Shown: positions 26,986 through 35,990, numbered from the stretch's first letter. The stretch is DNA of 64,000 nt from Mycobacterium sp. SMC-8 (GCF_025263565.1 NZ_CP079865.1:6014001-6078000), one strand, 5' to 3'. Notes: a model not told the origin generated them from the sequence alone. A program made the numbers and translations.

Positions 26986-28175
26986 CCGGGCATTCCGATC
27001 TGTGCGGTGTTGCGCGGTGGCCCGTCAAGAGGTCCGAACAGCCAGTTCTTCAATCCCTCTGAATTCAGGAGGATGCCCGCGTTGCCGTACTGCGCGGGGT
27101 TGGACCCGACGTCGCCGACGATGAGCGGAGGAACGAACTCGGCCGGCATCTCGGGCAGGCCCAGTTCCGCGCAGTAGTCGCGGCCACCACTCTTGGCCGC
27201 CACCTTCGGGAGGTCGCGCGGGTAACGGTAGCGCTCGACGCCCAGCGTCAGACCGGCGGAGACGAAGATTCCGGAGAACTGGGGCGGCGACTTCGCGAAC
27301 GGAACCAGACCGCCGATGCCGCACCACAACGACTTCTTGTACAGGTTCAACAGACCGGTGGTGGGTTCGAGCTTGTGGAGCACGTCGGTCAGCGCCTCGC
27401 GATTGCTCCCGACCACGTCGTTGCCAAGGTCTGCCAAACCTATTGAGCTGACCAAGAATTGGTCCAGGTTTTCCTGCTCGTCGACGATGGAGTTGCTCAG
27501 TGTCGTGGTGTTCTCGACCGTCGCAACCAGATCAGACCCGGCGTCGGCGTAGGCCTCCAGTGCGGGCACTGAGGCTTCGATGTCGTGGGAGAGGTTCGCC
27601 AGGCTGGGTTCGATCTTGGCCAGCAGCGCGTTGAAATCAGTAAGCGTCTCACCGAACTTCTCCCCGCGGCCACTGAATGCCTGCGAGATCGCTCCGAGGG
27701 TTTCGTTGAGCTTGGTGGGCTCGACGCTGTCGAGCACCTGAACCAGGCGCTGGAAGACGGTGTTGATCTCGACGGTGACATGGTCACCTGTGAGCACCTG
27801 CCCCTTCTGCAGCGCACCGCTCGGGTTCTTCGGGGCTTCGAGTTGGACGAACTTGGCGCCGAAGACTGTCGACGACGCGATGTCGACCTGAACGTTGGAC
27901 GGGATGAGGTGTAACTGGGAGGGGTCCATGTCCAGCTGCAGCGCTGCTGTGCCGTCCGGCCGGTAGTCGATCGAACGGACGCTGCCGACCTGCACGCCAC
28001 GCATCTTGACCTTGGCGTCAGGGTTCATCACCAGCCCGGCACGGTTCGAGATCACGGTGACGGGAACGGTTTCGGTGAACTTTCCGGCGAACAAACCGAT
28101 CGAGACCGCAAGCACCACGAGCAGTGCGACAACCAGTACGAGGCCGGCCAAGGGCCGGGCAAGATTTCGATTCAA
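26982..28175 (-). CDS. mceA: Mce-family protein MceA
   Basis: A 397-residue Mce subunit, first of the six. The membrane helix lies at about 8-28 (LAGLVLVVALLVVLAVSIGLF), followed by the MCE domain (VTVISNRAGLVMNPDAKVKMRGVQVGSVRSI). The start is TTG at 28175, preceded by AGGGAG, nine bases after the yrbEB stop. In the known mce4 system the homologous complex imports cholesterol; whether this one takes sterols is unknown. Confidence 0.92.
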   Translation of the reverse strand: MNRNLARPLAGLVLVVALLVVLAVSIGLFAGKFTETVPVTVISNRAGLVMNPDAKVKMRGVQVGSVRSIDYRPDGTAALQLDMDPSQLHLIPSNVQVDIASSTVFGAKFVQLEAPKNPSGALQKGQVLTGDHVTVEINTVFQRLVQVLDSVEPTKLNETLGAISQAFSGRGEKFGETLTDFNALLAKIEPSLANLSHDIEASVPALEAYADAGSDLVATVENTTTLSNSIVDEQENLDQFLVSSIGLADLGNDVVGSNREALTDVLHKLEPTTGLLNLYKKSLWCGIGGLVPFAKSPPQFSGIFVSAGLTLGVERYRYPRDLPKVAAKSGGRDYCAELGLPEMPAEFVPPLIVGDVGSNPAQYGNAGILLNSEGLKNWLFGPLDGPPRNTAQIGMPG

Positions 28176-28184
28176 CGCGTCTCC

Positions 28185-29042
28185 CTAGCCCGACAGGTTG
28201 AAGTTGCCGTTGGAACCGTAGATCGACAGTGACACCAGAAGGGTCACCGAGACCACCACGACCAGGGAGGTGCGCACGGCGTTGCCGACCGCGGCACCCA
28301 CCCCCGACGGGCCGCCGGAGGCGAAGTAGCCGAAGTAGGTGTGCACCAACAAGATCGCGATCGCCATCAACACCGCCTGCAAGAACGACCACAGCAGATC
28401 GATCGGGTTGAGGAAGGTGTCGAAATAGTGGTCATAGAGCCCACCGGACTGGCCGAACAACACCACGGTGGTGAACTGCGACGCCAGAAACGACAAGATC
28501 ACCGCGATCGAGTACAACGGCGCGATCGCCACCATCCCGGCCACGATGCGGGTCGACACCAGATACTCCACCGGCCGGATCCCCATCGACTCCAACGCAT
28601 CGATCTCCTCGTTGATCCGCATCGCACCCAGCTGCGCAGTCACCCCGGCACCGAACGTCGCGGCCAAGCCGATACCAGCCACCACCGGCGCGGCGATACG
28701 CACGTTGATGAACGCCGCCAAAAACCCGGTGAGCGCCTCGATACCGATGTTGCCCAACGACGAATAACCCTGAATCGCCAAAGTCCCGCCGGCGGCCAAC
28801 GTCAAAAACCCGACGATCACCACAGTGCCACCGATCATCGCCAACGTCCCCGCACCCATCGAGATCTCAGCGATCAGCCGGATGATCTCCTTGCGGAAAT
28901 GCACCGCCGCATGCGGCACGCCGGCCAGGGCCCGACCATAGAACAGCGTGTGATCACCGATACGCGAAAGCACATCCACCGGCCGACCCGCGTAACCGAC
29001 CAGCCGCGGAAACCGCGACCGCAGAATCGTCGAAGTACCCAT
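28185..29042 (-). CDS. yrbEB: YrbE-type permease B of the Mce system (MlaE family)
   Basis: A 285-residue inner-membrane permease of the MlaE/YrbE family. About five or six hydrophobic segments, with the conserved cytoplasmic loop motif RINEEIDALESMGIRPVEYLV near residues 150-170. It pairs with YrbEA and an unlinked MceG-type ATPase; no ATPase gene is seen in the window. Codon use is unusual for most of its length (many TTG, TTT and GTG codons) and becomes more C-ended in the last part. Five bases follow the yrbEA stop. Confidence 0.93.
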   Translation of the reverse strand: MGTSTILRSRFPRLVGYAGRPVDVLSRIGDHTLFYGRALAGVPHAAVHFRKEIIRLIAEISMGAGTLAMIGGTVVIVGFLTLAAGGTLAIQGYSSLGNIGIEALTGFLAAFINVRIAAPVVAGIGLAATFGAGVTAQLGAMRINEEIDALESMGIRPVEYLVSTRIVAGMVAIAPLYSIAVILSFLASQFTTVVLFGQSGGLYDHYFDTFLNPIDLLWSFLQAVLMAIAILLVHTYFGYFASGGPSGVGAAVGNAVRTSLVVVVSVTLLVSLSIYGSNGNFNLSG

Positions 29043-29047
29043 CGCCG

Positions 29048-29857
29048 CTATCCCGTCGTCATCCGGATACCGATGGCCGTGACCACCACATTGATCACGA
29101 ACAACGCCATGAACGCATACACCACCGTCTCGTTGACCGCATTACCCACCGCCTTGGCACCACCGCCACTGATGGTCAACCCCCGATAGCACGCCACCAA
29201 CCCGGCGATCAACCCGAACAACGCCGCCTTGACACACGAGATGATCACCTCGGGCACCCCGGTCAGCAGCGTGATCCCCGCCGCGAACGCACCAGGGTTC
29301 ACGTCCTGGACGAAGATCGAGAAGAAATAACCACCCAGGATCCCGATGATCACCACCAGGCTGTTGAGCAGCAGCGCCACCAAACCCGAGGCCAGCATCC
29401 GCGGCGTCACCAGCCGCTGCACCGGATTGATACCCAGCACCTCCATCGCGTCGATCTCCTCACGGATAGTGCGCGACCCCAGATCAGCACACATCGCCGT
29501 GGCCCCCGCCCCGGCCACAATCAACACCGTGACCAGCGGACCCACCTGCGTCACCGCACCGAACGCCGCACCCGCCCCAGACAAATCAGCAGCACCCAAC
29601 TCACGCAGCAAGATGTTCAACGTGAACGACACCAACACCGTGAACGGAATCGCCACCAACAACGTCGGCGCCATCGACACCCGCGCAACAAACCACGACT
29701 GCTCCAAAAACTCCCGCCACTGAAACGGCCGCACAAACACATAACGCACCGCATCCAAGGCCATCGAGAAAAACCCGCCAACAGCCTGCATCGCACCCGA
29801 CAAACCATTCGGCAACGAAATCCCGGTCGACCAGCGCTCCGGTCCCTTAGCCGCCAT
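29048..29857 (-). CDS. yrbEA: YrbE-type permease A of the Mce system (MlaE family)
   Basis: A 269-residue MlaE-family permease. The signature loop REEIDAMEVLGINPVQRLVTPRM lies near residues 133-155, and the remaining sequence alternates hydrophobic helices. ATG at 29857 overlaps the upstream thiolase-like gene by 11 bases, so importer and catabolic genes are read together. The gene uses T- and G-ended codons (TTG for Leu, TTT, GTT) far more than its neighbours. Confidence 0.93.
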   Translation of the reverse strand: MAAKGPERWSTGISLPNGLSGAMQAVGGFFSMALDAVRYVFVRPFQWREFLEQSWFVARVSMAPTLLVAIPFTVLVSFTLNILLRELGAADLSGAGAAFGAVTQVGPLVTVLIVAGAGATAMCADLGSRTIREEIDAMEVLGINPVQRLVTPRMLASGLVALLLNSLVVIIGILGGYFFSIFVQDVNPGAFAAGITLLTGVPEVIISCVKAALFGLIAGLVACYRGLTISGGGAKAVGNAVNETVVYAFMALFVINVVVTAIGIRMTTG

Positions 29858-31010
29858 CAGGCCCCTCCAAGATCGTGACCGCCGCTACGGCCGTCGGGCC
29901 GCCGACTGTGTGCGCCAATCCGATTCGGGCGCCGTCGACCTGGTTGACCGCCTCGCCTCGCAGCTGGGCGAACAACTCGACACATTGCGCCACACCGGTG
30001 GCGCCGGGCGGGTGCCCCTTGGCCTTGAGGCCACCGCTGGGATTCACCGGAAGTGCGCCGCCCACGCTGGTCACCTCGGCTTCGAGAAGCTTGTAGCCAC
30101 CCATCCTTTCGGCGAAGCCGAGGTCCTCGTAACTCATCAGCTCGATACCGGTCAGGAAGTCGTACACCTCGGCGACGTCGACATCGGTCGGCGTCCTGCC
30201 TGCCATGGCGTAGGCCTGCTTGGCTGCTCTGGTCGTCGCCGGAAACGTCGTCAGGTCCAACTTGTGCTGGTGCATCACCGAATCCAGACCGATTCCGACG
30301 CCGCTGATCCAAACAGGCCGGTCGGTGAACCGGTCGACGACGTCGTCGGCGGCGATCACCAATGCTGCGGCGCCGTCGCTCTGCGGCGCGCAGTCGTACA
30401 GCCGGAACGGGGTCACCACCGTTGGTGCGTTCAGGGCCTGCTCCATCGTGATCTCAAAGCGCAACCGCGCGTTGGGGTTGTTGACTCCGTGGCGGTGGTT
30501 CTTGACCGCCACCATGGCTAAGTGTTCTTCAGTTGCCGGAGATTCGTGGAGATATCGACGAACGTGTAAGGCGAATCCTGCCGGAGCCACCAGACCGAGC
30601 GGGTAATCCCAGGCCATGTCGCGGACCATCGCCTCCCACTCCCACAGCATCTCGGCACTCGTGGTGTCGCGCAACTTGTCCGCACCCATCACCAGTGCCA
30701 CGTCGAAGGCGCCCGAGGCGACCGCGAACAACGCATTGCGGATCGCGTCATGGCCCGTCGCGCAGGAGTTCTCGACACGGGTCACCGGTAGGTCGGGCAG
30801 GCCGAGCGTGTCGGCGAGAATACCGGATGGAAAGCCGTCGGCGGTGCCCATCGCGCCGAACCACGCAGCCTGAAGGTCCGCCTTCGACAAGCCCTTGTCC
30901 ACGGTGCGGGCACACGCGGAGAACGCCATGGGCAGCAGGTCTTTCATCCCCAGCGCGAAATGCTCCCCGAACGGCGTCATGCCGGCGCCGACGATCGCCA
31001 CCCTCCTCAT
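29847..31010 (-). CDS. Thiolase-like lipid-transfer protein
   Basis: A 387-residue thiolase-superfamily protein. It keeps a Cys in ENSCATGH (residue 83) and the C-terminal loop KAKGHPPGATG, so it looks more thiolase-competent than the other two copies in the window. It is four-base coupled (ATGA) to the HMGCS/DUF35 gene upstream, whose C-terminal OB domain is a likely partner. It overlaps yrbEA downstream by 11 bases. Likely cleaves or condenses a beta-ketoacyl-CoA; substrate unknown. Confidence 0.87.
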   Translation of the reverse strand: MRRVAIVGAGMTPFGEHFALGMKDLLPMAFSACARTVDKGLSKADLQAAWFGAMGTADGFPSGILADTLGLPDLPVTRVENSCATGHDAIRNALFAVASGAFDVALVMGADKLRDTTSAEMLWEWEAMVRDMAWDYPLGLVAPAGFALHVRRYLHESPATEEHLAMVAVKNHRHGVNNPNARLRFEITMEQALNAPTVVTPFRLYDCAPQSDGAAALVIAADDVVDRFTDRPVWISGVGIGLDSVMHQHKLDLTTFPATTRAAKQAYAMAGRTPTDVDVAEVYDFLTGIELMSYEDLGFAERMGGYKLLEAEVTSVGGALPVNPSGGLKAKGHPPGATGVAQCVELFAQLRGEAVNQVDGARIGLAHTVGGPTAVAAVTILEGPDGG

Positions 31011-32200
31011 GCAGCCCCCCTGACCCCGGACTGCGCCGGGTGGGGTTCGAAAGCGTAGCCGTAGTCCGGCACACCGGACCGGACCGCCACGCGCCGCAGC
31101 ACCAGGCGCCCGTGATGGCCGATGTCGACGGTGCCGGCCTCAGCTCCGGTCACCTTGACCAGCGCGCGCACCCCGACACCGTCGAGCTCGACGATGACCA
31201 AGGTGTACGGGGTCCGGAGGCCTGGGACCGGGATGTGCACCGTCGTCTCGGTGTACACCGTGCCGGTCCGCGGCAGCGGAACCAGTTCGTAATCGGTGGC
31301 CAGCACGCCGTCGTCACCGACGCGGTAGCGCGGCGGAAAGTCGAGATCCTCCGAATCGCCGAATCGGCCCGCCTCCCAACGTACCTTGGCCTCAAAGGCC
31401 CTCTCGTAGGCGGCCAGCGAGATCGGAATTTCCGCGTCGGCGGCGAAGACGCCATCGGGCACCGGACGAGGCTGGGGTTCTCTACGGTGGGTCTGGGCGC
31501 TGCCGCCGCTGACGTTGATGCCGGACAGGATCGCCTGCTCGACGGCGACCAGCGGTCCGGTCCTGCCCCCCTCGGCGACGGCGGCGAGCGCGAACAGGCT
31601 CGCACTGGCGCCCGAGGTGGGCAGGGCCGGTGGATCCGGCAGACAGAGTTCGATTGCTCGTTCGTGGTCGACCCCGGCCACCGCGACGGGCGTGTCCAGC
31701 CAGGCTGCCGCCAATGACGCGATCAAGCCGCGTTCGTGAAGAAGTCGCGGATCTCCGTAGTCGTGCACGTCGCCGGTGGCCTTGCGGGTGCGCACCGGCA
31801 GGCTGCGCGCGACCCGGGCAGCGGTGCGCACCTGCAGGCCGTGCTCACCCGTGACGATCGCCGCGGCGCCGGCCGGGGCCAGGTCCGCCCCGATGATCAG
31901 CGTGCGCGGCCGCGCCGAGCTGACGGCGTCCACGGTGGCCGGCGCCCCTCCCAGACGCTCGTCGACCTCCAGCTCCGGATCCAGCCCGAGACCGGCCAGT
32001 AGTACCGCCGCATTGCTGCTTTCCAGCAGCGGCAGATCGCGGCTGACGAACACCACCCGCTCGACCGCATCGCCACCCGTCAGCGCCGCACGGCCGGCCT
32101 CCACGGCCATCGTGACGGCGTCCTCGTCATCACCGGCGACCCGCCGCAGGGGCGTACCCCAGCACGGCAGGTAGGTGCCGACGGATGCGACGTAAGGCAT
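31007..32200 (-). CDS. HMG-CoA-synthase-like protein with C-terminal DUF35/OB domain
   Basis: A 397-residue two-part protein. Residues 1-230 resemble the ketoacyl/HMG-CoA synthase fold (MPYVASVGTYLPCWGTPL at the start, TSGASASLFALAAVAEG later). Residues about 265-390 are an OB-fold DUF35 domain (DFPPRYRVGDDGVLATDYELV, TVYTETTVHIPVPGLRTPYTLVIVEL) whose zinc-ribbon Cys are missing. ATG at 32200 has GGAAG upstream and is 32 bases from the CoA-transferase stop. It probably acts with the coupled thiolase-like protein. Confidence 0.75.
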   Translation of the reverse strand: MPYVASVGTYLPCWGTPLRRVAGDDEDAVTMAVEAGRAALTGGDAVERVVFVSRDLPLLESSNAAVLLAGLGLDPELEVDERLGGAPATVDAVSSARPRTLIIGADLAPAGAAAIVTGEHGLQVRTAARVARSLPVRTRKATGDVHDYGDPRLLHERGLIASLAAAWLDTPVAVAGVDHERAIELCLPDPPALPTSGASASLFALAAVAEGGRTGPLVAVEQAILSGINVSGGSAQTHRREPQPRPVPDGVFAADAEIPISLAAYERAFEAKVRWEAGRFGDSEDLDFPPRYRVGDDGVLATDYELVPLPRTGTVYTETTVHIPVPGLRTPYTLVIVELDGVGVRALVKVTGAEAGTVDIGHHGRLVLRRVAVRSGVPDYGYAFEPHPAQSGVRGAA

Positions 32201-32232
32201 TGGCGGAACTTCCGGGTAAGGACGGCGAAGAG

Positions 32233-33441
32233 TCAGGTGACGGCGCCGGCGGTCTTGAGCTCGATGATGCGGTCCCAATCAAGACCGAGTTCGACGAGGA
32301 TGTCGTCGGTCTGTTCGGCGAAACCGGGCGCCGGTCCCGACGCCGGCGCGACCACGTCGAACTGCACAGGGTTGGCCACGAGCTCCAGTTCACCTGCCTG
32401 TACCAGGTATTCGTTGGCACGGATCTGGGCGTCCTCGGCCGCCTGCAGGGTGTCCTGCACCGGCGCCCAGGGCCCCGCCAGCGTCGCGAAGCGCTCGCTC
32501 CACTCGGCCAGCGGACGCTTGCTCATCGCCTCCTTGAGGATCTCGGCCGCCTCCGCGGTGTTCTCGGCGAACGACTCGGCGGTGGCGAACCGCGGATCAT
32601 CGGCCAGCTCGCCGAGCTCCATGTGCTTGCACACGTCGGCCCAGAATTTGGTCGGCTGCATCATCACGAACGAGATGTAGCGATCGTCGGCGGTCGGGTA
32701 CAGACCGACCAACGGATTGATCGGCGAGCCGTGCACACCGGGCGGGAAGGCTTCCATCCTCTGGTTGAGGTGATTGGTCAGCGCCACCGTGTGTCCCAGG
32801 GACCACAGCCCGCTGCCCAGCAGCGACACGTCGACGATCGACGGCTCTCCGGTGCGCTCCCGCTTGAGCAGCGCCGCGGCGATACCCCCGGCGAGGTTCG
32901 TGCCGGAGATCGTGTCGCCGTAGGCCGGTCCGGGCGGACCGACCATGCCGGGGGTGCCCGGCGGGGTGATGGTCGCGGCGGTGCCGGCCCGGCACCAGAA
33001 CGCGGTCATGTCGTAACCGCCCTTCACCGATTCCTCACCGCGCGGACCCAGCGCGCTGCCGCGGGCGTACACGATCGTCGGGTTGACCGCGCGGATGTCG
33101 TCGACGTCGATGCCGAACTTCTGTCGGTGGCCGGGCAGGAAGCTGGTCAGGAACACGTCCGCGCGGCGGGCCAGCTCCAGCAGCACCTCCTTGCCCTCCG
33201 GGACCGACATGTCCAGCCCGATGCTGCGCTTGAGCCGGTTGGCGTGCTCGATGTTCGGGTTCGGGTCTCCCTCCACCCGCAGCAGGCCGGTCTGGCGCAA
33301 CCCGCGCTGCGGGTCACCGGTGACGGCGTGCTCGACCTTGATCACGTCGGCGCCCCACTCCGCGAGCACCGCGCCCGCCGACGGGACGAAGCCGTACATC
33401 GCCACCTCGAGGACGCGGATCCCGTCCAGGGGCTTGCTCAT
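32233..33441 (-). CDS. CaiB/BaiF family III CoA-transferase
   Basis: A 402-residue class III CoA-transferase that moves CoA between acyl-CoA donors and a carboxylic acid. The N-terminal GIRVLEVAMYGFVPSAGAVLAEWGADVIKVE is the family hallmark, and Asp144 in KGGYDMTAF fits the catalytic Asp. C-terminal LVANPVQFD is typical. ATG at 33441 follows GAAGGAGAGG. It lies 28 bases after the aldehyde dehydrogenase stop, which fits oxidation of an aldehyde to an acid followed by CoA activation. Confidence 0.9.
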   Translation of the reverse strand: MSKPLDGIRVLEVAMYGFVPSAGAVLAEWGADVIKVEHAVTGDPQRGLRQTGLLRVEGDPNPNIEHANRLKRSIGLDMSVPEGKEVLLELARRADVFLTSFLPGHRQKFGIDVDDIRAVNPTIVYARGSALGPRGEESVKGGYDMTAFWCRAGTAATITPPGTPGMVGPPGPAYGDTISGTNLAGGIAAALLKRERTGEPSIVDVSLLGSGLWSLGHTVALTNHLNQRMEAFPPGVHGSPINPLVGLYPTADDRYISFVMMQPTKFWADVCKHMELGELADDPRFATAESFAENTAEAAEILKEAMSKRPLAEWSERFATLAGPWAPVQDTLQAAEDAQIRANEYLVQAGELELVANPVQFDVVAPASGPAPGFAEQTDDILVELGLDWDRIIELKTAGAVT

Positions 33442-33469
33442 CGGTGCCCTCTCCTTCTCATGGGAGCGC

Positions 33470-34975
33470 TCACGGCTGGCCCACCACCGTCGCGAACGTC
33501 TTCGATTCCAGGAACTCCTCGAGGCCGGCCCGGCCCATCTCGCGTCCGATGCCCGACTGCTTGAACCCGCCGAACGGGCTGTCGGGGCTGAAGTAGTTAC
33601 CGCCGTTGATGGAGAACGTGCCCGTGCGGATCCGGCGGGCCACCGCCAGCGCGCGGTCCTGGCTGCCGAAGACGGCACCGGACAGTCCGTAGATCGAGTT
33701 GTTCGCGATGCGCACCGCGTCGTCGTCGTCGGTATAGGTGATAACAGCCAGCACCGGACCGAACACTTCCTCCTGGGCGATCTCGCTGTCGGGATCGACG
33801 TCAGCCAGCAGGGTCGGGGTGTAGAAGTAGCCGGGATCGACCTTCTCGCCCCCCGTGACCAGGGTGGCGCCGGCCTCGACGGCGCGCTTGACCATCCCGT
33901 CGACCTTGTCGCGCTGCTTCTCACTGATCAACGGGCCCATGTACGTCGACGGATCGGCCGGATCCCCGTAGCGCACCAGACCGAAGTTGTTCTTGATCAG
34001 CTCGACGATCTCGTCCTTGTGCTGCTCGGGCACCAGCAGCCGCGAGGTCAGCGCGCAGCCCTGACCGGCGTGGGTGACCATGCTGAACGCCGAGAACAGC
34101 GCGGCGGTGTTGAAGTCGGCGTCATCGAGGACGATCGCTGCCGACTTGCCGCCGAGTTCGAGGAACACCTTCTTGAGCGTGGCGCTCGCGGCGGCCATGA
34201 TGGCGCGCCCGGTGGGGGTCGACCCGGTGAAGGTGACCATGTCGACGTCGGGGCTGGTGGTCAGCGCGGCGCCGACGGCCGGGTCCGCACCGGACAGCAC
34301 GTTCACGACCCCGGCCGGGATGTCGGTGTGCTCGGCGATCAGCTCGCCGAGCGCGAGCGTGATCAGCGGCGTGTCCGGTGCGGACTTCAACACCACCGTG
34401 CAGCCTGCGGCCAGCGCCGGAGCGAGTTTCGCCAGGGCCAGCTGGTTGGGGTAGTTGTAGGCGATGATCGCCGCGACGACGCCGGCGGCTTCTTTCTCGA
34501 CCCAGCGGTGATGCTGCATCCCCCGGCTCTCGACGTTGCCGAGGTCCTCGGTGAACGGGTAGCTCTTGAGCAGTTCGGTGTAGTAGCGGACGATCTCGAT
34601 CGGCTGATCCAGCTGCGCGCCCTGGCACAGTGCCGGAGTGGCACCGACCTCAGCGATCGTCAATGCGGCCAGCTCGTCACGATGTTCGACGAGGGCCCCG
34701 TGGAACTGCTCCAGGCAGCGGATCCGCAACTGGACATCGGTGGCCCAGTCACCGGCGTCGAAGGCCCGCCGGGCCGCGGCCACGGCGGCCTCGGCATCGG
34801 CGACCGTCGCGTCGGGAGCGTGCCCCAGCACCTCGCCGGTCGCCGGATTGAGCGAAGGAAACGTCCGCTCGGTTTCGAGAAGCCGGCCTCCGATCAGGAG
34901 GCGGCGCTGGGCGCGCCCGGCCCCGGCGCTCGGTCCCCGGTTCCCGTCCGAGATCGTGGCTGTTTCCTGCATCAT
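33470..34975 (-). CDS. NAD(P)-dependent aldehyde dehydrogenase
   Basis: A 501-residue ALDH-superfamily enzyme oxidising an aldehyde to an acid. Glu273 in FLELGGKS and Cys307 in HAGQGCALTSRL are the catalytic pair; TFTGSTPTGR binds the cofactor. The start is uncertain: ATG 34975, ATG 34972 (better spacing from GAGG) or GTG 34999. The two ATGs leave the 14-base palindrome at 34988-35001 upstream as an operator, which I favour. It is first gene of the ALDH-CoA transferase-HMGCS-thiolase-yrbE-mce unit. Confidence 0.9.
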   Translation of the reverse strand: MMQETATISDGNRGPSAGAGRAQRRLLIGGRLLETERTFPSLNPATGEVLGHAPDATVADAEAAVAAARRAFDAGDWATDVQLRIRCLEQFHGALVEHRDELAALTIAEVGATPALCQGAQLDQPIEIVRYYTELLKSYPFTEDLGNVESRGMQHHRWVEKEAAGVVAAIIAYNYPNQLALAKLAPALAAGCTVVLKSAPDTPLITLALGELIAEHTDIPAGVVNVLSGADPAVGAALTTSPDVDMVTFTGSTPTGRAIMAAASATLKKVFLELGGKSAAIVLDDADFNTAALFSAFSMVTHAGQGCALTSRLLVPEQHKDEIVELIKNNFGLVRYGDPADPSTYMGPLISEKQRDKVDGMVKRAVEAGATLVTGGEKVDPGYFYTPTLLADVDPDSEIAQEEVFGPVLAVITYTDDDDAVRIANNSIYGLSGAVFGSQDRALAVARRIRTGTFSINGGNYFSPDSPFGGFKQSGIGREMGRAGLEEFLESKTFATVVGQP

Positions 34976-34987
34976 CCTCCTCAGCAG

Positions 34988-35001
34988 CTGTGACGTCACA
35001 G
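34988..35001. promoter_or_regulatory. Perfect 14-base palindrome at the ALDH start
   Basis: CTGTGACGTCACAG is fully palindromic and ends 12 bases before ATG 34975. It resembles, but is shorter than, a CRP-type TGTGA-N6-TCACA site. If the ALDH starts at GTG 34999 it would be partly coding. Confidence 0.4.
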
Positions 35002-35023
35002 GTGTGATGTGGGGTTATGTGAT

Positions 35024-35038
35024 GGAAACTGCATTCTC
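35024..35038. promoter_or_regulatory. GAGAAT-type repeat upstream of the ALDH-mce unit
   Basis: GGAAAC-TGC-ATTCTC: the right arm is a perfect half-site, the left arm degenerate in the same way as the site at 15018-15032. It lies 48 bases upstream of ATG 34975. Confidence 0.45.
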
Positions 35039-35072
35039 ATCACCGGCGAATCATACATTCGCTGGATGAGAA
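35034..35072. promoter_or_regulatory. Nested inverted repeat in the central divergent promoter
   Basis: Outer arms TTCTCATC (35034-35041) and GATGAGAA (35065-35072) are perfect 8-base complements. They enclose GCGAAT-CATAC-ATTCGC (35046-35062), also perfect. It contains two half-sites of the window motif and may be a multi-site operator or an RNA hairpin in the ALDH leader. Confidence 0.5.
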
Positions 35073-35188
35073 CTCAAGGAAATGCGCAGAACGGCCACTG
35101 CCTGCGATAAACGGTGCGACAATCCTGCGTCGAACGTCTCACCAGTGTGAACACACCGCCACAGTTGTCTTGCGGTCATGCATGATGC

Positions 35189-35203
35189 GAGAGTACGGTT
35201 CTC
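35189..35203. promoter_or_regulatory. GAGAAT-type repeat upstream of the SDR/P450 unit
   Basis: GAGAGT-ACG-GTTCTC: one arm is a perfect half-site, the other matches at 4 of 6. It is 51 bases upstream of the GTG at 35255. Confidence 0.45.
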
Positions 35204-35254
35204 ATAATCGGAAGGATGATTCTTGAAGGCTGAGGCGATGGTTGGAGCCGGCGC

Positions 35255-35956
35255 GTGAGAAACGCTGTGGTGACCGGAGGCGCATCGGGCATCGGCGCCG
35301 CGGTGGCAGAGCGCCTCCGCGCGGACGGCATGCGCGTGGCAACGATCGATCTGAACGCGGGCGAGGAGAAGTTCTCCTACGCCGCCGACGTGACGGACCG
35401 GGCCGGCGTCGATGCCGCACTGGCCGAGATCCGCGCGGAACTGGGGCCGGTCACGGTACTGGTGAACGCCGCGGGGCTGGACCGGTTCAAGAAGTTCCTG
35501 GACCTGACTTTCGACGAATGGCAGAAGGTCGTCGACGTCAACCTCAACGGCGTCTTCCACTGCGTCCAGGCGGTGCTGCCGGACATGATCGAGGCCGGCT
35601 GGGGCCGCATCGTGAACATCTCGTCGTCGAGCACGCATTCCGGCCAGCCGTTTATGTCGCCGTATGTCGCGGCGAAGTCGGCGGTCAACGGCCTCACCAA
35701 ATCGCTGGCTCTGGAGTACGGCCCCGCCGGAATCACCGTCAACGCGGTCCCGCCCGGTTTCATCGACACCCCGATGCTGCGCAAGGCCGAGCAGCGCGGC
35801 TTCCTCGGCGACACCCAGAGGCAGATCGAGCAGACGCCGGTGCGCCGGATGGGCCGGCCGGAGGACATCGCCGCCGCCTGCGCCTTCTTTGTCTCCGAAG
35901 AGGCCGGATACATCACCGGTCAGATCCTGGGCGTCAACGGCGGCCGGAACACCTGA
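35255..35956 (+). CDS. Short-chain dehydrogenase/reductase (SDR)
   Basis: A 233-residue classical SDR. TGGASGIG (7-14) binds NAD(P), NAAG (71-74) is present, and the catalytic set is Ser124-126 in NISSSS, Tyr137 and Lys141 (YVAAK). The C-terminus ITGQILGVNGGRNT is conserved. GTG at 35255 has GGAG 7 bases ahead. It is the first rightward gene of the divergent unit with a second SDR, a ferredoxin and a P450. It probably oxidises the alcohol made by the P450. Close relative of the SDR at 59374-60234. Confidence 0.88.
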   Translation: MRNAVVTGGASGIGAAVAERLRADGMRVATIDLNAGEEKFSYAADVTDRAGVDAALAEIRAELGPVTVLVNAAGLDRFKKFLDLTFDEWQKVVDVNLNGVFHCVQAVLPDMIEAGWGRIVNISSSSTHSGQPFMSPYVAAKSAVNGLTKSLALEYGPAGITVNAVPPGFIDTPMLRKAEQRGFLGDTQRQIEQTPVRRMGRPEDIAAACAFFVSEEAGYITGQILGVNGGRNT

Positions 35957-35990
35957 CAAGCCAGCAGATCCAGCGAAAGGACGACAGTTC

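Noticed and set aside
34989..35000. TGTGACGTCACA as a CRP site
   Set aside because: The mycobacterial CRP consensus needs TGTGA-N6-TCACA with a 6-base spacer; here the arms abut.
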